From a virus, in the IMG/VR virus record IMGVR_UViG_3300037427_000054, positions 1 to 23,272 of that record: 23,272 nucleotides of DNA. One strand, given 5' to 3'. The notes under the pieces were generated by a model, which saw only the letters and a list, made by a program, of their open reading frames with translations, was not told where the DNA came from and did not search any database. How positions within the stretch are numbered: the first letter of the stretch is position 1; every line of letters starts with the position of its first letter. Shown one piece after another: positions 7,935-16,014 of the stretch. The position numbers were made by a program, and so were the translations under genes.

Positions 7935-10886
7935 TTATCCAAATACCATTGCCATTGCTATTGCTTTACCAGTTGTAGCTGCACCATTTATATCAGAAGC
8001 TGTTGCTGTAACTAGTGTACCACCTAGTTTTAAACCATTACTACCATCATGGCTTGCAATATCAAAATCATAAGCACCATCAGCAAAAGTAGTGTCACCT
8101 GTAATTGTAATGGAACTTCCGTCTGCTGTCAAGCTATCTAATGCAATATTTCCAACATTTGTGATATTATTGTCATTAAATGATGTCGCACCTAAAGATC
8201 CTGAACCTGTTGCAGTTAAATTACTTGAGCCAATATCTATATTTCCAAATCCTGAACTAATACTTCCTGCATCTAATGCACCTGTAGTTACGATAGAAGA
8301 ACTACCTGCTACAACACCATAAATAGAACCAATAGCTGTACCATTAATAGTAATAGCATCTGCTTCTAGAGTACCATTTATATCTGCATCACCTTCAATA
8401 TCTAGTGTAGCAGCATCAAGTTCACCTGTAATGGTTAAGTTACCTGATGTATCTAATGTTTGTTTAGTAGCAAATGAACCAGAAGTATAACTATCCCAAG
8501 TCCATGTACCACCATCAGCTAAACTTAATCTCCAAGTATCAGCATTATCATCTGCTTGGTCTGCACTAAAAGTAAAACCTAATGCAGCTCCTTCTACATT
8601 TGCTTTAAACTCTAGCGTATCATTACCATTTTCATCATAACCAACAACTACATTTTGATCAGAACCAAAGTTAATGTATTTGTCATCAGCAATATAGACA
8701 TCACCAAACTCTGCAGAAGCACTACCTATATCTGCTCCACCAGAAGCATCAGGTAGTAAAGAAGTTTCTACAGTAACGGTGTTTGTTCTAATACCTGAAG
8801 TACCATTATCAATAGCTCCAAATCCAGAAGTAATAGAACCACTGTCTAATGCACCTACAGTTGTAGCAGCTGTGGTTATTAAGTTAGGCATTGCTGTAAT
8901 CTCATCATCAAGATAAGCAGCAAGAGTAGTGACAGCAATTTGCTTCATTGTGCCACCATCATTAATAGGTATTCTATCTGCATCTTCTACAGTAATAGCA
9001 GATGCACTTGTATCTCCATCAGCTACAGCATTAAGTTCTGAACCTGTTGCTGTAAGACCAGTAACATTATTAGCCTGTCCTGCTACTGTAGTGACATAGG
9101 CTTTAATAGATTGTTGTGTAGCAAGTTTAGTTGCACTGTCACTACTAAAGTCATCTTCATCTGCAATGTCTGTAATAGTAACAGAACCATCTGTAAGACT
9201 ACCAAAGCTTATTGTACCTGAAGTTGTAATAGCACTTGAGCCATTATTAATAGCACCAAAACCCGTTGCAATACTACCACTATTTAATGCTCCTGTAGTT
9301 ACTAGGTTTGGCATAGCAGTTATTTCATCATCAAAGTATGCTGCTAGATCTGTAACAGCTACCTGCTTCATTGTACCTGCATCATTAAAAACAACTCTGT
9401 CAGCATCAACTACAGTTGTAGAAGTAGCACTAGTATCACCATCTAGTATACTTATTTCAGCAGGTGTGGCTGTTACTGCTGTATCACTATCTGCAGCTAA
9501 TACTACAAGAGTTCCTGACTGATTAGGTAACTTGATTGTTCTATCAGCATCAGGATCAGTAATCGTTAAAGTTGTTTCATTAGCATCTGCAGTTGCACCT
9601 TCAAACACAATAGCATTTTGAGCATTCATAGTAACAGTATCTACAACTGTTTGTGTTCCTGTAACAGTAAGATTACCTGTTACTGTAAGGTTATCACCTA
9701 TTGTTACCTCTGAAGTACCATGACCTATTGTAATAGCTGTACCTGATACACCTGTACCTATAGATATGGACTCACTACTATTACCTGTATCAATAATTAA
9801 ATAAGCATCAGAGCCTTGCTTTACAGTAAAAGAAGTAGCAGAGTTATCTGTAATAGCTACATTAATATCTGTACCATCTGCACTAATAGAGTCAAGAGCT
9901 ATATCACCTACATTAATAATATTAGCATCACCAAAAGATGTAGTAGATAAAGTAGTTGTTCCTGTTACAGTTAAGTTATCTGCAACGGTTACTTCTGAAG
10001 TTGTATGACCTATTGTTACAGCTATACCACTTGTCTCTGTAGCAAGTTTTAATGCACCTGTAGCATTAGTAATATAAGAGTCACTACCATCATGGTATAA
10101 CTGCATATCACTACCTGCACCAAACTTAAACTTATCACTGTCAGGTACAATTAAATCACCATTACTATCTACTGTAACAGCTTTAGAAGCTTGTGATGTA
10201 CCTAATGTAGTTATATCAACATAGTTTAATTCTGCAGTAGAAGACGTTACACCATCTAATATATTTAACTCTGCAGTTGTTGACGTTACTCCATCCATTA
10301 TGTTAAGCTCTGCAGTTGTAGCAGTAACACCATCCATAATATTTAACTCTGTTGCTGTGGCTGTAACTCCATCAAGTATATTTAATTCAGCTACAGTTGA
10401 AGTAAGAGCAACATCAGCTATGGTTAAAGAACCAGATACATCTAAATTACCATTTACGTCTATTGTTGTAGCATTTATTTCTATTTCTGTATCACTAACA
10501 AGATCTAATATACCATCAGCAGATTGATGAATATAAGATGCTGTATCTCCAAAGTTAAGTCTCTCAGTACCATTTATTAAAATGTCATCATCAAATCTAA
10601 AGTAATCTTCGTCTTCCATCCACCTAAAGATACCATCACCTGCATTTCCTTTACAAGTTATAACAACATCATCTCCATCACTAGGACTATCAACACCAAA
10701 TTGTATAGTCATACTTTGAAGACTACTAATAGGACCACCTTCTGCAGCTGTTCCATCATGTGAGTGTCCTGTTGAAGCTGCAAAAGCATTTACAACAGCA
10801 TTAAGTTCAGCATTTAATGGTGCTGATTTAACAACCTCATCAGCTTGAATATCTGACGTATTTGTTCTTGTGTAACCTGTACCCAT
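7935..10886 (-). CDS. Long repeat-rich tail fibre
   Basis: The protein has 983 residues. The N-terminal 55 residues (PLNAELNAVVNAF, then GHSHDGT with a possible His41-x-His43 metal site) look like the tail-attachment region of marine phage fibres. Five copies of a 13-residue repeat (E-L-N-[IY]-x-D-G-V-T) lie at residues 167-224. Larger duplicated modules follow, with DEITAMPNL[VI]TT and SGFGAI twice and a shorter version near residue 870. The composition is Thr/Ser/Asp/Gly-rich and low in Cys, typical of extended trimeric beta-helical fibres. The end reads ATTGKAIAMAMVFG, an ending I associate with this fibre type. It probably binds the host surface. The start overlaps the upstream stop as TAATG, and AGGAGAT lies slightly far upstream. 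Confidence 0.85.
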   Translation of the reverse strand: MGTGYTRTNTSDIQADEVVKSAPLNAELNAVVNAFAASTGHSHDGTAAEGGPISSLQSMTIQFGVDSPSDGDDVVITCKGNAGDGIFRWMEDEDYFRFDDDILINGTERLNFGDTASYIHQSADGILDLVSDTEIEINATTIDVNGNLDVSGSLTIADVALTSTVAELNILDGVTATATELNIMDGVTATTAELNIMDGVTSTTAELNILDGVTSSTAELNYVDITTLGTSQASKAVTVDSNGDLIVPDSDKFKFGAGSDMQLYHDGSDSYITNATGALKLATETSGIAVTIGHTTSEVTVADNLTVTGTTTLSTTSFGDANIINVGDIALDSISADGTDINVAITDNSATSFTVKQGSDAYLIIDTGNSSESISIGTGVSGTAITIGHGTSEVTIGDNLTVTGNLTVTGTQTVVDTVTMNAQNAIVFEGATADANETTLTITDPDADRTIKLPNQSGTLVVLAADSDTAVTATPAEISILDGDTSATSTTVVDADRVVFNDAGTMKQVAVTDLAAYFDDEITAMPNLVTTGALNSGSIATGFGAINNGSSAITTSGTISFGSLTDGSVTITDIADEDDFSSDSATKLATQQSIKAYVTTVAGQANNVTGLTATGSELNAVADGDTSASAITVEDADRIPINDGGTMKQIAVTTLAAYLDDEITAMPNLITTAATTVGALDSGSITSGFGAIDNGTSGIRTNTVTVETSLLPDASGGADIGSASAEFGDVYIADDKYINFGSDQNVVVGYDENGNDTLEFKANVEGAALGFTFSADQADDNADTWRLSLADGGTWTWDSYTSGSFATKQTLDTSGNLTITGELDAATLDIEGDADINGTLEADAITINGTAIGSIYGVVAGSSSIVTTGALDAGSISSGFGNIDIGSSNLTATGSGSLGATSFNDNNITNVGNIALDSLTADGSSITITGDTTFADGAYDFDIASHDGSNGLKLGGTLVTATASDINGAATTGKAIAMAMVFG
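10215..10388 (-). repeat. 13-residue (39-base) tandem repeats in tail fibre
   Basis: The motif E-L-N begins at residues 167, 180, 193, 206 and 219 of the fibre, exactly 13 residues apart. Most copies continue I-[LM]-D-G-V-T-[AS]; the last is E-L-N-Y-V-D. The DNA copies differ at many third positions, so selection seems to hold the protein pattern. This repeat type is common in marine phage fibres and probably forms one rung or knob of an extended trimer per unit. Confidence 0.85.
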
Positions 10887-12421
10887 TACCTTATATCTCC
10901 TAATCCATAAGTAATTGTAAATCCTTGTATACTGTGACTAGCATTTGTATCCTCTGCAACAAAACGAAAAGAAATAGATTTTCCTGATCCTGTAAACTGT
11001 GCTGTTTCTACTGGTGATGGATTACCATCAAATACTTGAGTTGTATCATATATTGCTGAACCATAAACAGCTGCTGTACCAGTAGCACTAAATGTTACGT
11101 TAGAAGGATTAAGAACAGTTGTATCTTCAAAGTCATACACTATACCTAGTGATACGGATATTGCACCCTCTGCACGTAAGTATGTAGCCATATCATAAAA
11201 TATTTTTCTTTGTCTTGGATCTTGAAAATATAAATAAGGTGTTTGATAAATACTTAATACAGAAGATCCTGCAAAAGATGTTCCTGATTCTTGTGCATAA
11301 ACTTTACCTGTAGAGTCACCATGTATAATTGTTTCTGTTGTTCCTATGTATCCACTATCTGCACAAGTAACAGAAAAACCAAACAATGTTGAAAACTCAA
11401 AAGCAAAACCTCCTTGAGGACTTTCTCTAAGTGCTCCTAGTATTCCTACAGAGCTAGTTCCTGAGAACATATATCTAAACTGTGACTTTGACCTGATTAA
11501 TACAGAAGATAAACCTGAAAGTGTTTCTGTGTTAATAGTATTCTGTACTGTCTTATGTATCTTTTTAGATACAGTTTCTAAATTAACGTCACCAATCTTT
11601 GCAGTACCACCAATAGGTCTAATACCATCAGGTGCTAAAAATAGTAAGTCACCACCTATTTCTATTACACTGTCTGTAGCTAGACAACCTAAGTTATTTG
11701 TAACATTCTCTAATGCAAAATCTGTTTCATTATTACCAACAAGTCTTTTAATATTGTTAGTACCAAATATATAAAGAATATTACGAAAAACTTTTATAGC
11801 TACAATATCAAAACCTACGTTAAAACTTCCTGCACCATTTGCAGGAGTAAAGTCTGTTTCAGCTAAAGGAGCACTAAAGAATAACTCATCTTTTTTTGCA
11901 GGATCTCCTGCTAAGAATAAATGATTAGCAAAAACTTCAGATATTACTGGATCAGTAGGAGCGTTAGAATCTGTTATCTGAACATAGCTACTACCATCAT
12001 AAGTAGCTGCAGGATTAATACCATCTGTAAGTACAACTTTAGGTGAACCAAAGTTTAATCTGGTAAATCTTACTTTAGTTACACTGGTCATTGAGGGTGA
12101 ACCACCACAAGTAATAGCAGTCCATGCAGAGCCTGTCCAGTAGTGTAAGTAGTTACTTCCAGAGGAAGGTTTTCTTGCAGCGAGTATTCCATTATGAATA
12201 CCATCAGCTATACAAACACCTAATACAGATCCTGTACCTGTTATTGTACCATAACTATGTGCAAACCCACTAATTCTTCTATAGCCACCCTGAAGGTCAG
12301 GCTCATAGTTTAAAAGCTTTGTAGCACTTCCCGGAGTTTCTTCTCCCTGAGAAAGAACATCTCCTGTAGTATTTAAACCACCCCTGCAGACTGCTTTAAA
12401 TGTTTGTACTTCATCTGCCAT
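10886..12421 (-). CDS. Beta-propeller-like tail hub/nozzle protein
   Basis: The 511-residue protein begins with an extended segment (GGLNTTGD, then LLNYEPDLQGGYRRISGF), a typical opening of podovirus tail nozzle or P22 gp10-like packaged-DNA-stabilising proteins. Repeated four-strand blade patterns follow, such as KVRFTRLNFGSPKVVLTDG, ANHLFLAGDPAKKDELFFS, AIKVFRNILYIFGTNNIKRL and GGDLLFLAPDGIRPIGG, and suggest a propeller. The end (about 390-511) looks like a separate beta domain. It would close the tail tube below the adaptor and carry fibres. Its start shares a base with the upstream stop (TAATG) and no Shine-Dalgarno is visible, so translation probably depends on the preceding gene. The fold is inferred from sequence pattern and gene order. 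Confidence 0.7.
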   Translation of the reverse strand: MADEVQTFKAVCRGGLNTTGDVLSQGEETPGSATKLLNYEPDLQGGYRRISGFAHSYGTITGTGSVLGVCIADGIHNGILAARKPSSGSNYLHYWTGSAWTAITCGGSPSMTSVTKVRFTRLNFGSPKVVLTDGINPAATYDGSSYVQITDSNAPTDPVISEVFANHLFLAGDPAKKDELFFSAPLAETDFTPANGAGSFNVGFDIVAIKVFRNILYIFGTNNIKRLVGNNETDFALENVTNNLGCLATDSVIEIGGDLLFLAPDGIRPIGGTAKIGDVNLETVSKKIHKTVQNTINTETLSGLSSVLIRSKSQFRYMFSGTSSVGILGALRESPQGGFAFEFSTLFGFSVTCADSGYIGTTETIIHGDSTGKVYAQESGTSFAGSSVLSIYQTPYLYFQDPRQRKIFYDMATYLRAEGAISVSLGIVYDFEDTTVLNPSNVTFSATGTAAVYGSAIYDTTQVFDGNPSPVETAQFTGSGKSISFRFVAEDTNASHSIQGFTITYGLGDIR

Positions 12422-13191
12422 TAAGAACTACTACTTACACTTAACATATGTGAAGAATATTTAGGTCTTGTAATAAAAGTAGATTCAACAAAAAGAGGAT
12501 CATCAAGTAATAATCTACGCATAGCTTTCATGCCTTGCATAAACTTTTGTTGGTGTATCTGAGCACTTTGTTCGTTAGATCTAAACCTCATCATATAGAC
12601 CATAGCACCATCTATAATAATATAATTAAATCTTTCTGGAATAATAGGTATATCATAGGTAGTATGTGTACCATCTGTTGCTGCTCCTGTACTTGCGTTT
12701 GTTCCCATAGGATTAGGGAACTTATAGTAGACATAATCTACAACATAAGCTGCATTAGGAATAGGAGTAACACCAAACTTTTCTTCTGCTGTTTGGTAAA
12801 CTATAGTTGGAGCAGTTCTACCTGCCTCTCCTGAAGCATCTTCTAAAGTTCTATAGTTCCTTGTATAACTCTCAAAAGAAATAGTAGGAAGAGATCTAGC
12901 TGTATTTGATTCAGAAGAAAGGGTTTTTAAATAAAAAGTATCCCAATCCACTGTAGACATATCACTTTGGAAATCGTATGTTCCTGTACCTGCCGTAAGT
13001 GTTTGGGAGTATGCAACTTTTAAAAATGGAAATTGATGACCATCCTGAAGTATTTCTCTTATTGCACTATTTATAGCATCTTTTGCAAGAGCTTGAACAT
13101 TCTTAGCTGCAGAAAAAGTATCTGTAGTAAGAACTACTTCATTAAGTCTTCTTAATAACTCGTTTGTTAACGATAAAAATGTAGTAGCCAT
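12421..13191 (-). CDS. Neck/head-tail adaptor candidate
   Basis: This 256-residue protein has an N-terminal helical part (about 1-55: TNELLRRLNEVVL, then AKDAINSAIREILQDG) of the kind seen in podovirus head-tail adaptors and tail tubular A-like proteins. A beta-rich centre follows (VVDYVYYKFPNPM), then a C-terminal helical part (ERFNYIIIDGAMVYMMRFRS, then IHQQKFMQGMKAMRRLL). It would bind the portal and connect to the nozzle protein encoded next. Size and order, after capsid and before the propeller protein, fit this role. The ribosome-binding site AAAGGT lies immediately downstream of a terminator-like hairpin, so expression may depend on readthrough. The family is inferred; I cannot assign a precise named group. 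Confidence 0.65.
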   Translation of the reverse strand: MATTFLSLTNELLRRLNEVVLTTDTFSAAKNVQALAKDAINSAIREILQDGHQFPFLKVAYSQTLTAGTGTYDFQSDMSTVDWDTFYLKTLSSESNTARSLPTISFESYTRNYRTLEDASGEAGRTAPTIVYQTAEEKFGVTPIPNAAYVVDYVYYKFPNPMGTNASTGAATDGTHTTYDIPIIPERFNYIIIDGAMVYMMRFRSNEQSAQIHQQKFMQGMKAMRRLLLDDPLFVESTFITRPKYSSHMLSVSSSS

Positions 13192-13207
13192 AAGTTACCT
13201 TTATGTT

Positions 13208-13237
13208 AAAAGAGAGGGCAAGTCTCCCCACCCTCTC
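13208..13237 (-). terminator. Intrinsic terminator-like hairpin after decoration gene
   Basis: Read on the minus strand, GAGAGGG (13231-13237) pairs perfectly with CCCTCTC (13212-13218) around a 12-base loop, followed at once by TTTT (13208-13211). Two G-U pairs could extend the stem into the loop. The short U tract suggests partial rather than complete termination. It sits in the 57-base gap between the decoration gene stop and the adaptor start, where it could limit transcription of the neck and tail genes relative to the capsid genes. Confidence 0.7.
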
Positions 13238-13248
13238 AATTAATGTGA

Positions 13249-13773
13249 TTAAGCTAACTGATCTCTGTCAACTGTATCAGCTTTACCTGCTGCACCTAAG
13301 TCGTTACAGTCAATAACACAAGCATAAACTCGTAATCGTCCTGTAGCAGGAGCTGCACCTTCAACTTTTACGTCAATTGTATCAGTTGTTCCAATAAATT
13401 GAGTAAAGGTAATAGTTCCAGATGTGGAGTTAGTTGTACCATTTGAACCTTTAGCACAGAAACCTGTGGAGGTAATGTCAGCACCATCAACGATGTCATC
13501 ACCTGCTGCAAAGTCAATATCACAAGTACAACTTGAGGTGAAAGCTTTCTCTACTTCAGCACCTGCAAAAAGAACAAGTGTTCCTGCAGGAATCTCAAGT
13601 AACTGAAAGATGTCACCATCAGCACCAGAATACCCTGCTGTTACAAGTGCATCAATGTCCAAGTAAGCTTGAACCATACGCATTGCACCCATACCAGTTT
13701 GGGAAGGTAAAGTAGCGATAGAGTTGGAAGAAACACCAGTAGTGTCAGAAGATGTCATATCATAAGTAGCCAT
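13249..13773 (-). CDS. Probable capsid decoration/head protein
   Basis: This 174-residue protein follows the major capsid gene by 14 bases. Its very strong Shine-Dalgarno AGGGAGGGA overlaps the capsid stop, as expected for an abundant partner. It is small, acidic and rich in Thr, Gly, Asp and Ala, with beta-type segments (MRMVQAYLDIDALV, DIFQLLEIPAGTLVLFAGAEVEKAF, RLRVYACVIDCND). It has six Cys residues, including CTC near the middle, unusual among its neighbours. Small proteins encoded directly after the coat protein commonly cement or decorate the shell, and that is the best inference here. A minor head or head-fibre protein is possible. No named family is claimed. Confidence 0.7.
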   Translation of the reverse strand: MATYDMTSSDTTGVSSNSIATLPSQTGMGAMRMVQAYLDIDALVTAGYSGADGDIFQLLEIPAGTLVLFAGAEVEKAFTSSCTCDIDFAAGDDIVDGADITSTGFCAKGSNGTTNSTSGTITFTQFIGTTDTIDVKVEGAAPATGRLRVYACVIDCNDLGAAGKADTVDRDQLA

Positions 13774-13787
13774 TTTCTAATCCCTCC

Positions 13788-14849
13788 CTATATTGATGAA
13801 CAATAAAACGCACGAGTCAAGGCCTCTGGACGTAATATTTTTCTGCCATACAAATGCATACCACGAACAATGTCAGCAAAGCTGTCAGGGTCACGATATG
13901 TTTCTGTCTTGTTAATCTGTTCAGCAGAGGCAACAGCAGAGCTATGACCTGCACAGATAACTCCATAGTGAGAGCTTCCTGTTGCAGTAGCACCAGTTGG
14001 TCCATTGCCGACAGATGGTAGATTGTTTGACATATACACTTTAAATCCGTGTATATTATTAAAGACTAGTCCGTTCTGCAATCCAGAACCTCCAAAGTCA
14101 GCATCCATCAATCGTGAATCCTCATCTTTGAGTAGTTCTGCAAATACAGGGTCAATCACTAACCATCTTCCGTTAGTGTCAACAAACTGCTGATCAAGTT
14201 TCCTTGACATTCTTGCAATTACAGACAAGGGTGAAGCTTTAGCTGTAGTAGTATTTAAGCTATCTCCACCTGCTCTTGGAACAACTACAATAGAGTTATT
14301 TGCTGTACCTCCATTAAAGTCATTTGCGTCTACAAGCATAGAGGTAAGCAATTCATTTGATCCTGCTGTAGATACAGCTTTAGTACCAGATACTGTGGTA
14401 TTAGCTGTTCCTGCAACAGAGCTTAATGAAGACTGCTTAAATCCTGTCATGTAGCCAAGAACTTCTTGGTCAAATTGGTCTGCTAATCTGTATGCAGCAC
14501 GATCAGTCGCAAGACTTTGAAAGTTTACATGACTATGAGCTTCTTCAATGTCATCAACTTTAAATGCAAAGTAATTTGCTTTGTCAACAACAAGGGAAAA
14601 GTCTTCGTCATCTAGGTCTTGTGGTGTAATCTGACCACCTCTAGCATACTCTTTAACAGTAATTTCAGGTTCTTTGATAATCTTAACGGTATCTCCCATT
14701 CCTGAAATCTCTCCAAAATAGTCAGAGTTTGTAATTGCTTCTACAATAGAACCCTTACGAAACGCTAACTGAACTTGTTTGGAATAGATAACTGGCGAGA
14801 AATTACCGTTAGGCAGATTACCATAACCTGCTGCGGTTTTAAAAGCCAT
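13788..14849 (-). CDS. Major capsid protein (HK97-fold type)
   Basis: The 353-residue protein has the pattern of podovirus coat proteins: an N-arm with YSKQVQLAFRKGSIVEAIT, then GDTVKIIKEPEITVKEY (E-loop/beta-hinge-like), a spine-helix region with ADQFDQEVLGYMTGF, and a late segment KVYMSNNLP followed by YGVICAGHSSAVASAEQ. It follows a scaffold-like gene and precedes a probable decoration gene, the expected order. The start at 14847-14849 is fixed by a perfect AGGAGG at 14857-14862, seven bases upstream, the strongest ribosome-binding site in the window. There is no sign of a fused protease or long cleaved N-terminal domain, which suits assembly on a separate scaffold. A dedicated promoter precedes it. 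Confidence 0.9.
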   Translation of the reverse strand: MAFKTAAGYGNLPNGNFSPVIYSKQVQLAFRKGSIVEAITNSDYFGEISGMGDTVKIIKEPEITVKEYARGGQITPQDLDDEDFSLVVDKANYFAFKVDDIEEAHSHVNFQSLATDRAAYRLADQFDQEVLGYMTGFKQSSLSSVAGTANTTVSGTKAVSTAGSNELLTSMLVDANDFNGGTANNSIVVVPRAGGDSLNTTTAKASPLSVIARMSRKLDQQFVDTNGRWLVIDPVFAELLKDEDSRLMDADFGGSGLQNGLVFNNIHGFKVYMSNNLPSVGNGPTGATATGSSHYGVICAGHSSAVASAEQINKTETYRDPDSFADIVRGMHLYGRKILRPEALTRAFYCSSI

Positions 14850-14856
14850 AATAAAT

Positions 14857-14862
14857 CCTCCT
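14857..14862 (-). promoter_or_regulatory. Consensus Shine-Dalgarno of capsid gene
   Basis: The minus strand reads AGGAGG with a seven-base spacer to the capsid ATG. It is a perfect match to the anti-SD core, whereas most other genes here have four- to six-base partial matches. It implies high translation of the capsid protein. Confidence 0.9.
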
Positions 14863-14975
14863 ATAATTGGTTTGGCTTATTGAAAAGCTAAACATCTCAG
14901 AAGAGGCTATACGTTCTAGAGTGCAGAAGATTACTCGGCAGCTAACCTAATAATCCTTGGGTCTTTACTTATATA

Positions 14976-15055
14976 GGTAGTCTTATTTATTCTGTTTAGA
15001 CTTTGTGTTAAATTAAACATAGACATAAAGGTAGTCTTTAACAGAGGCTTTGTGT
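14976..15055. repeat. Bipartite direct repeat in capsid leader
   Basis: Read on the plus strand, GGTAGTCTT occurs at 14976-14984 and 15030-15038. CTTTGTGT occurs downstream of each, at 15001-15008 and 15048-15055. The spacing between half-units differs (16 and 9 bases), so the units are imperfect. ACATAAAG at 15023-15030 lies between them and can pair with either CTTTGTGT copy, allowing one G-T mismatch, giving two mutually exclusive hairpins. Confidence 0.6.
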
Positions 15056-15065
15056 CTAGGCTCTA

Positions 15066-15093
15066 GTTATACTGATAAAATCTTTTTTGTCAA
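15066..15093 (-). promoter_or_regulatory. Sigma70-type promoter for capsid gene
   Basis: On the minus strand a perfect -35 TTGACA (15088-15093) is followed by a 16-base AT-rich spacer and the -10 TATAAC (15066-15071), one mismatch from consensus. It begins four bases past the scaffold stop codon and faces the capsid gene. Such matches arise by chance in AT-rich DNA, but the perfect -35, near-perfect -10, good spacing and placement in the only large gap make it the best promoter candidate in the window. Recognition by host vegetative RNA polymerase is inferred. Confidence 0.7.
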
Positions 15094-15097
15094 GACC

Positions 15098-15973
15098 TTA
15101 TCTAGCATTTCCTGAAATATCGTATATAATTTTACCAGAACGAATAGCTTCATTGATTTCATCAGCTTTTCTAGCATACTCTGCAGCACTCATTCTTTCT
15201 ATATCCGATTCTTTTATCTTATTTGATAGTTCTTCTGTATCAACTCTTGTTTTAGATCCTCTGTCTACCAACGAGGCAGCAGCTTTTGTTTTATCTTTTT
15301 TATCAGATCTTGTAAGTCCATTATCAACTTTATACAAATCAAGAACACGTACAACTGAAGGAGCATCATCCGTATTTTCGTACAAAGCGTTCTGCACCCA
15401 CTTAGGCTGTTCTTCAACCCAGTTATGAAAATTGTCTGAATCACGAAGTTTATCAAAATCTGGATGTGCTTCCCTAATTTCATTCTCGGCACGACTCCTT
15501 GTTGCTTCTTCTTTAGCCTTACTGAGTTCTTCTAATTGTATATTAGCCTTATCAAACATTTGTTTTGCTCGTTTGTCGGCTATTGTTTCTACTATCCCTG
15601 CTACATCAGGGTATTTATCAACCCACTCAGCAAGTTCTTCTTCGGACTTAGGTGGAACAAGTTTCTCAGTTTGTCCTAGTTGATTTTCTAGCTCCTTAAT
15701 CTTGGCATTGTATTCTTTTTCTTTAGCAGCTAGGTGTCTTCTTACATCACCATAACGAGTTTTAAAGGATTTTTCTTCATCACTAAGTTCAGGTTCGTTC
15801 TTCTTAGCTTCTTCCTTTTCTGCTTCTTCTTGAGCTTCTTTAACTTTTCCTTGTTCTTTATCAATTAACTCTTGAAGTTCTTTTTCTTCTTTTGCAATCC
15901 TGTCTTTCTTAGTGTATCTGCTGTCTACAAATCCTACAGTTTTTACTTTTTTTACTTCTTCTAATTCTGGCAT
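15098..15973 (-). CDS. Scaffolding protein
   Basis: This 291-residue protein is very rich in Glu, Lys, Asp and Ala, with long coiled-coil helices (about residues 23-135: KDRIAKEEKELQELIDKEQ, then AKEKEYNAKIKELENQLGQ). A middle segment contains EAHPDFDKLRDSDNFHNWVEEQPKWVQNALYE at about 165-196, a helix/Trp pattern seen in scaffold-like proteins of marine podoviruses. The C-terminus (about 255-291) is helical and basic-acidic mixed, fitting a coat-binding end. It lies just before the major capsid gene, the classic scaffold position. AAAGGAA gives the ribosome-binding site. There are no protease motifs, so it is probably a pure scaffold that is lost from the mature head. Confidence 0.85.
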   Translation of the reverse strand: MPELEEVKKVKTVGFVDSRYTKKDRIAKEEKELQELIDKEQGKVKEAQEEAEKEEAKKNEPELSDEEKSFKTRYGDVRRHLAAKEKEYNAKIKELENQLGQTEKLVPPKSEEELAEWVDKYPDVAGIVETIADKRAKQMFDKANIQLEELSKAKEEATRSRAENEIREAHPDFDKLRDSDNFHNWVEEQPKWVQNALYENTDDAPSVVRVLDLYKVDNGLTRSDKKDKTKAAASLVDRGSKTRVDTEELSNKIKESDIERMSAAEYARKADEINEAIRSGKIIYDISGNAR

Positions 15974-16014
15974 TCCGTTTCCTTTCTTGGGGTCAACATT
16001 GTTGAGTAGCCAAT

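Larger units (their letters stand above)
14850..15060 (-). other. Long leader region before capsid gene, repeat-rich
   Basis: The gap between scaffold and capsid genes has no coding potential that I can support. If transcription starts about 6-9 bases after the -10 box at 15066-15071, the capsid mRNA would have a leader of about 210 bases. It holds two copies of a bipartite direct repeat (plus-strand GGTAGTCTT at 14976 and 15030, CTTTGTGT at 15001 and 15048). It also holds an 11-base imperfect inverted repeat (15020-15030 with 15048-15058) and a nine-base imperfect hairpin at 14870-14893, just upstream of the Shine-Dalgarno. These could form alternative RNA structures that affect stability or translation; that role is inference. 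Confidence 0.55.

Noticed and set aside
14880-14913. Plus-strand promoter TTGAAA with TATACG in the capsid leader
   Set aside because: The spacer is 22 bases, too long for a sigma70 promoter, and no plus-strand gene follows.
15098-15428. Plus-strand 113-residue frame at the scaffold end
   Set aside because: It lies opposite the scaffold coding sequence, is a Ser/Leu-rich mirror of it and has no supporting start signal.
15974-16014. Small hairpins between the giant gene and the scaffold gene as a terminator
   Set aside because: Stems are only four or five base pairs and no U tract follows on the minus strand.
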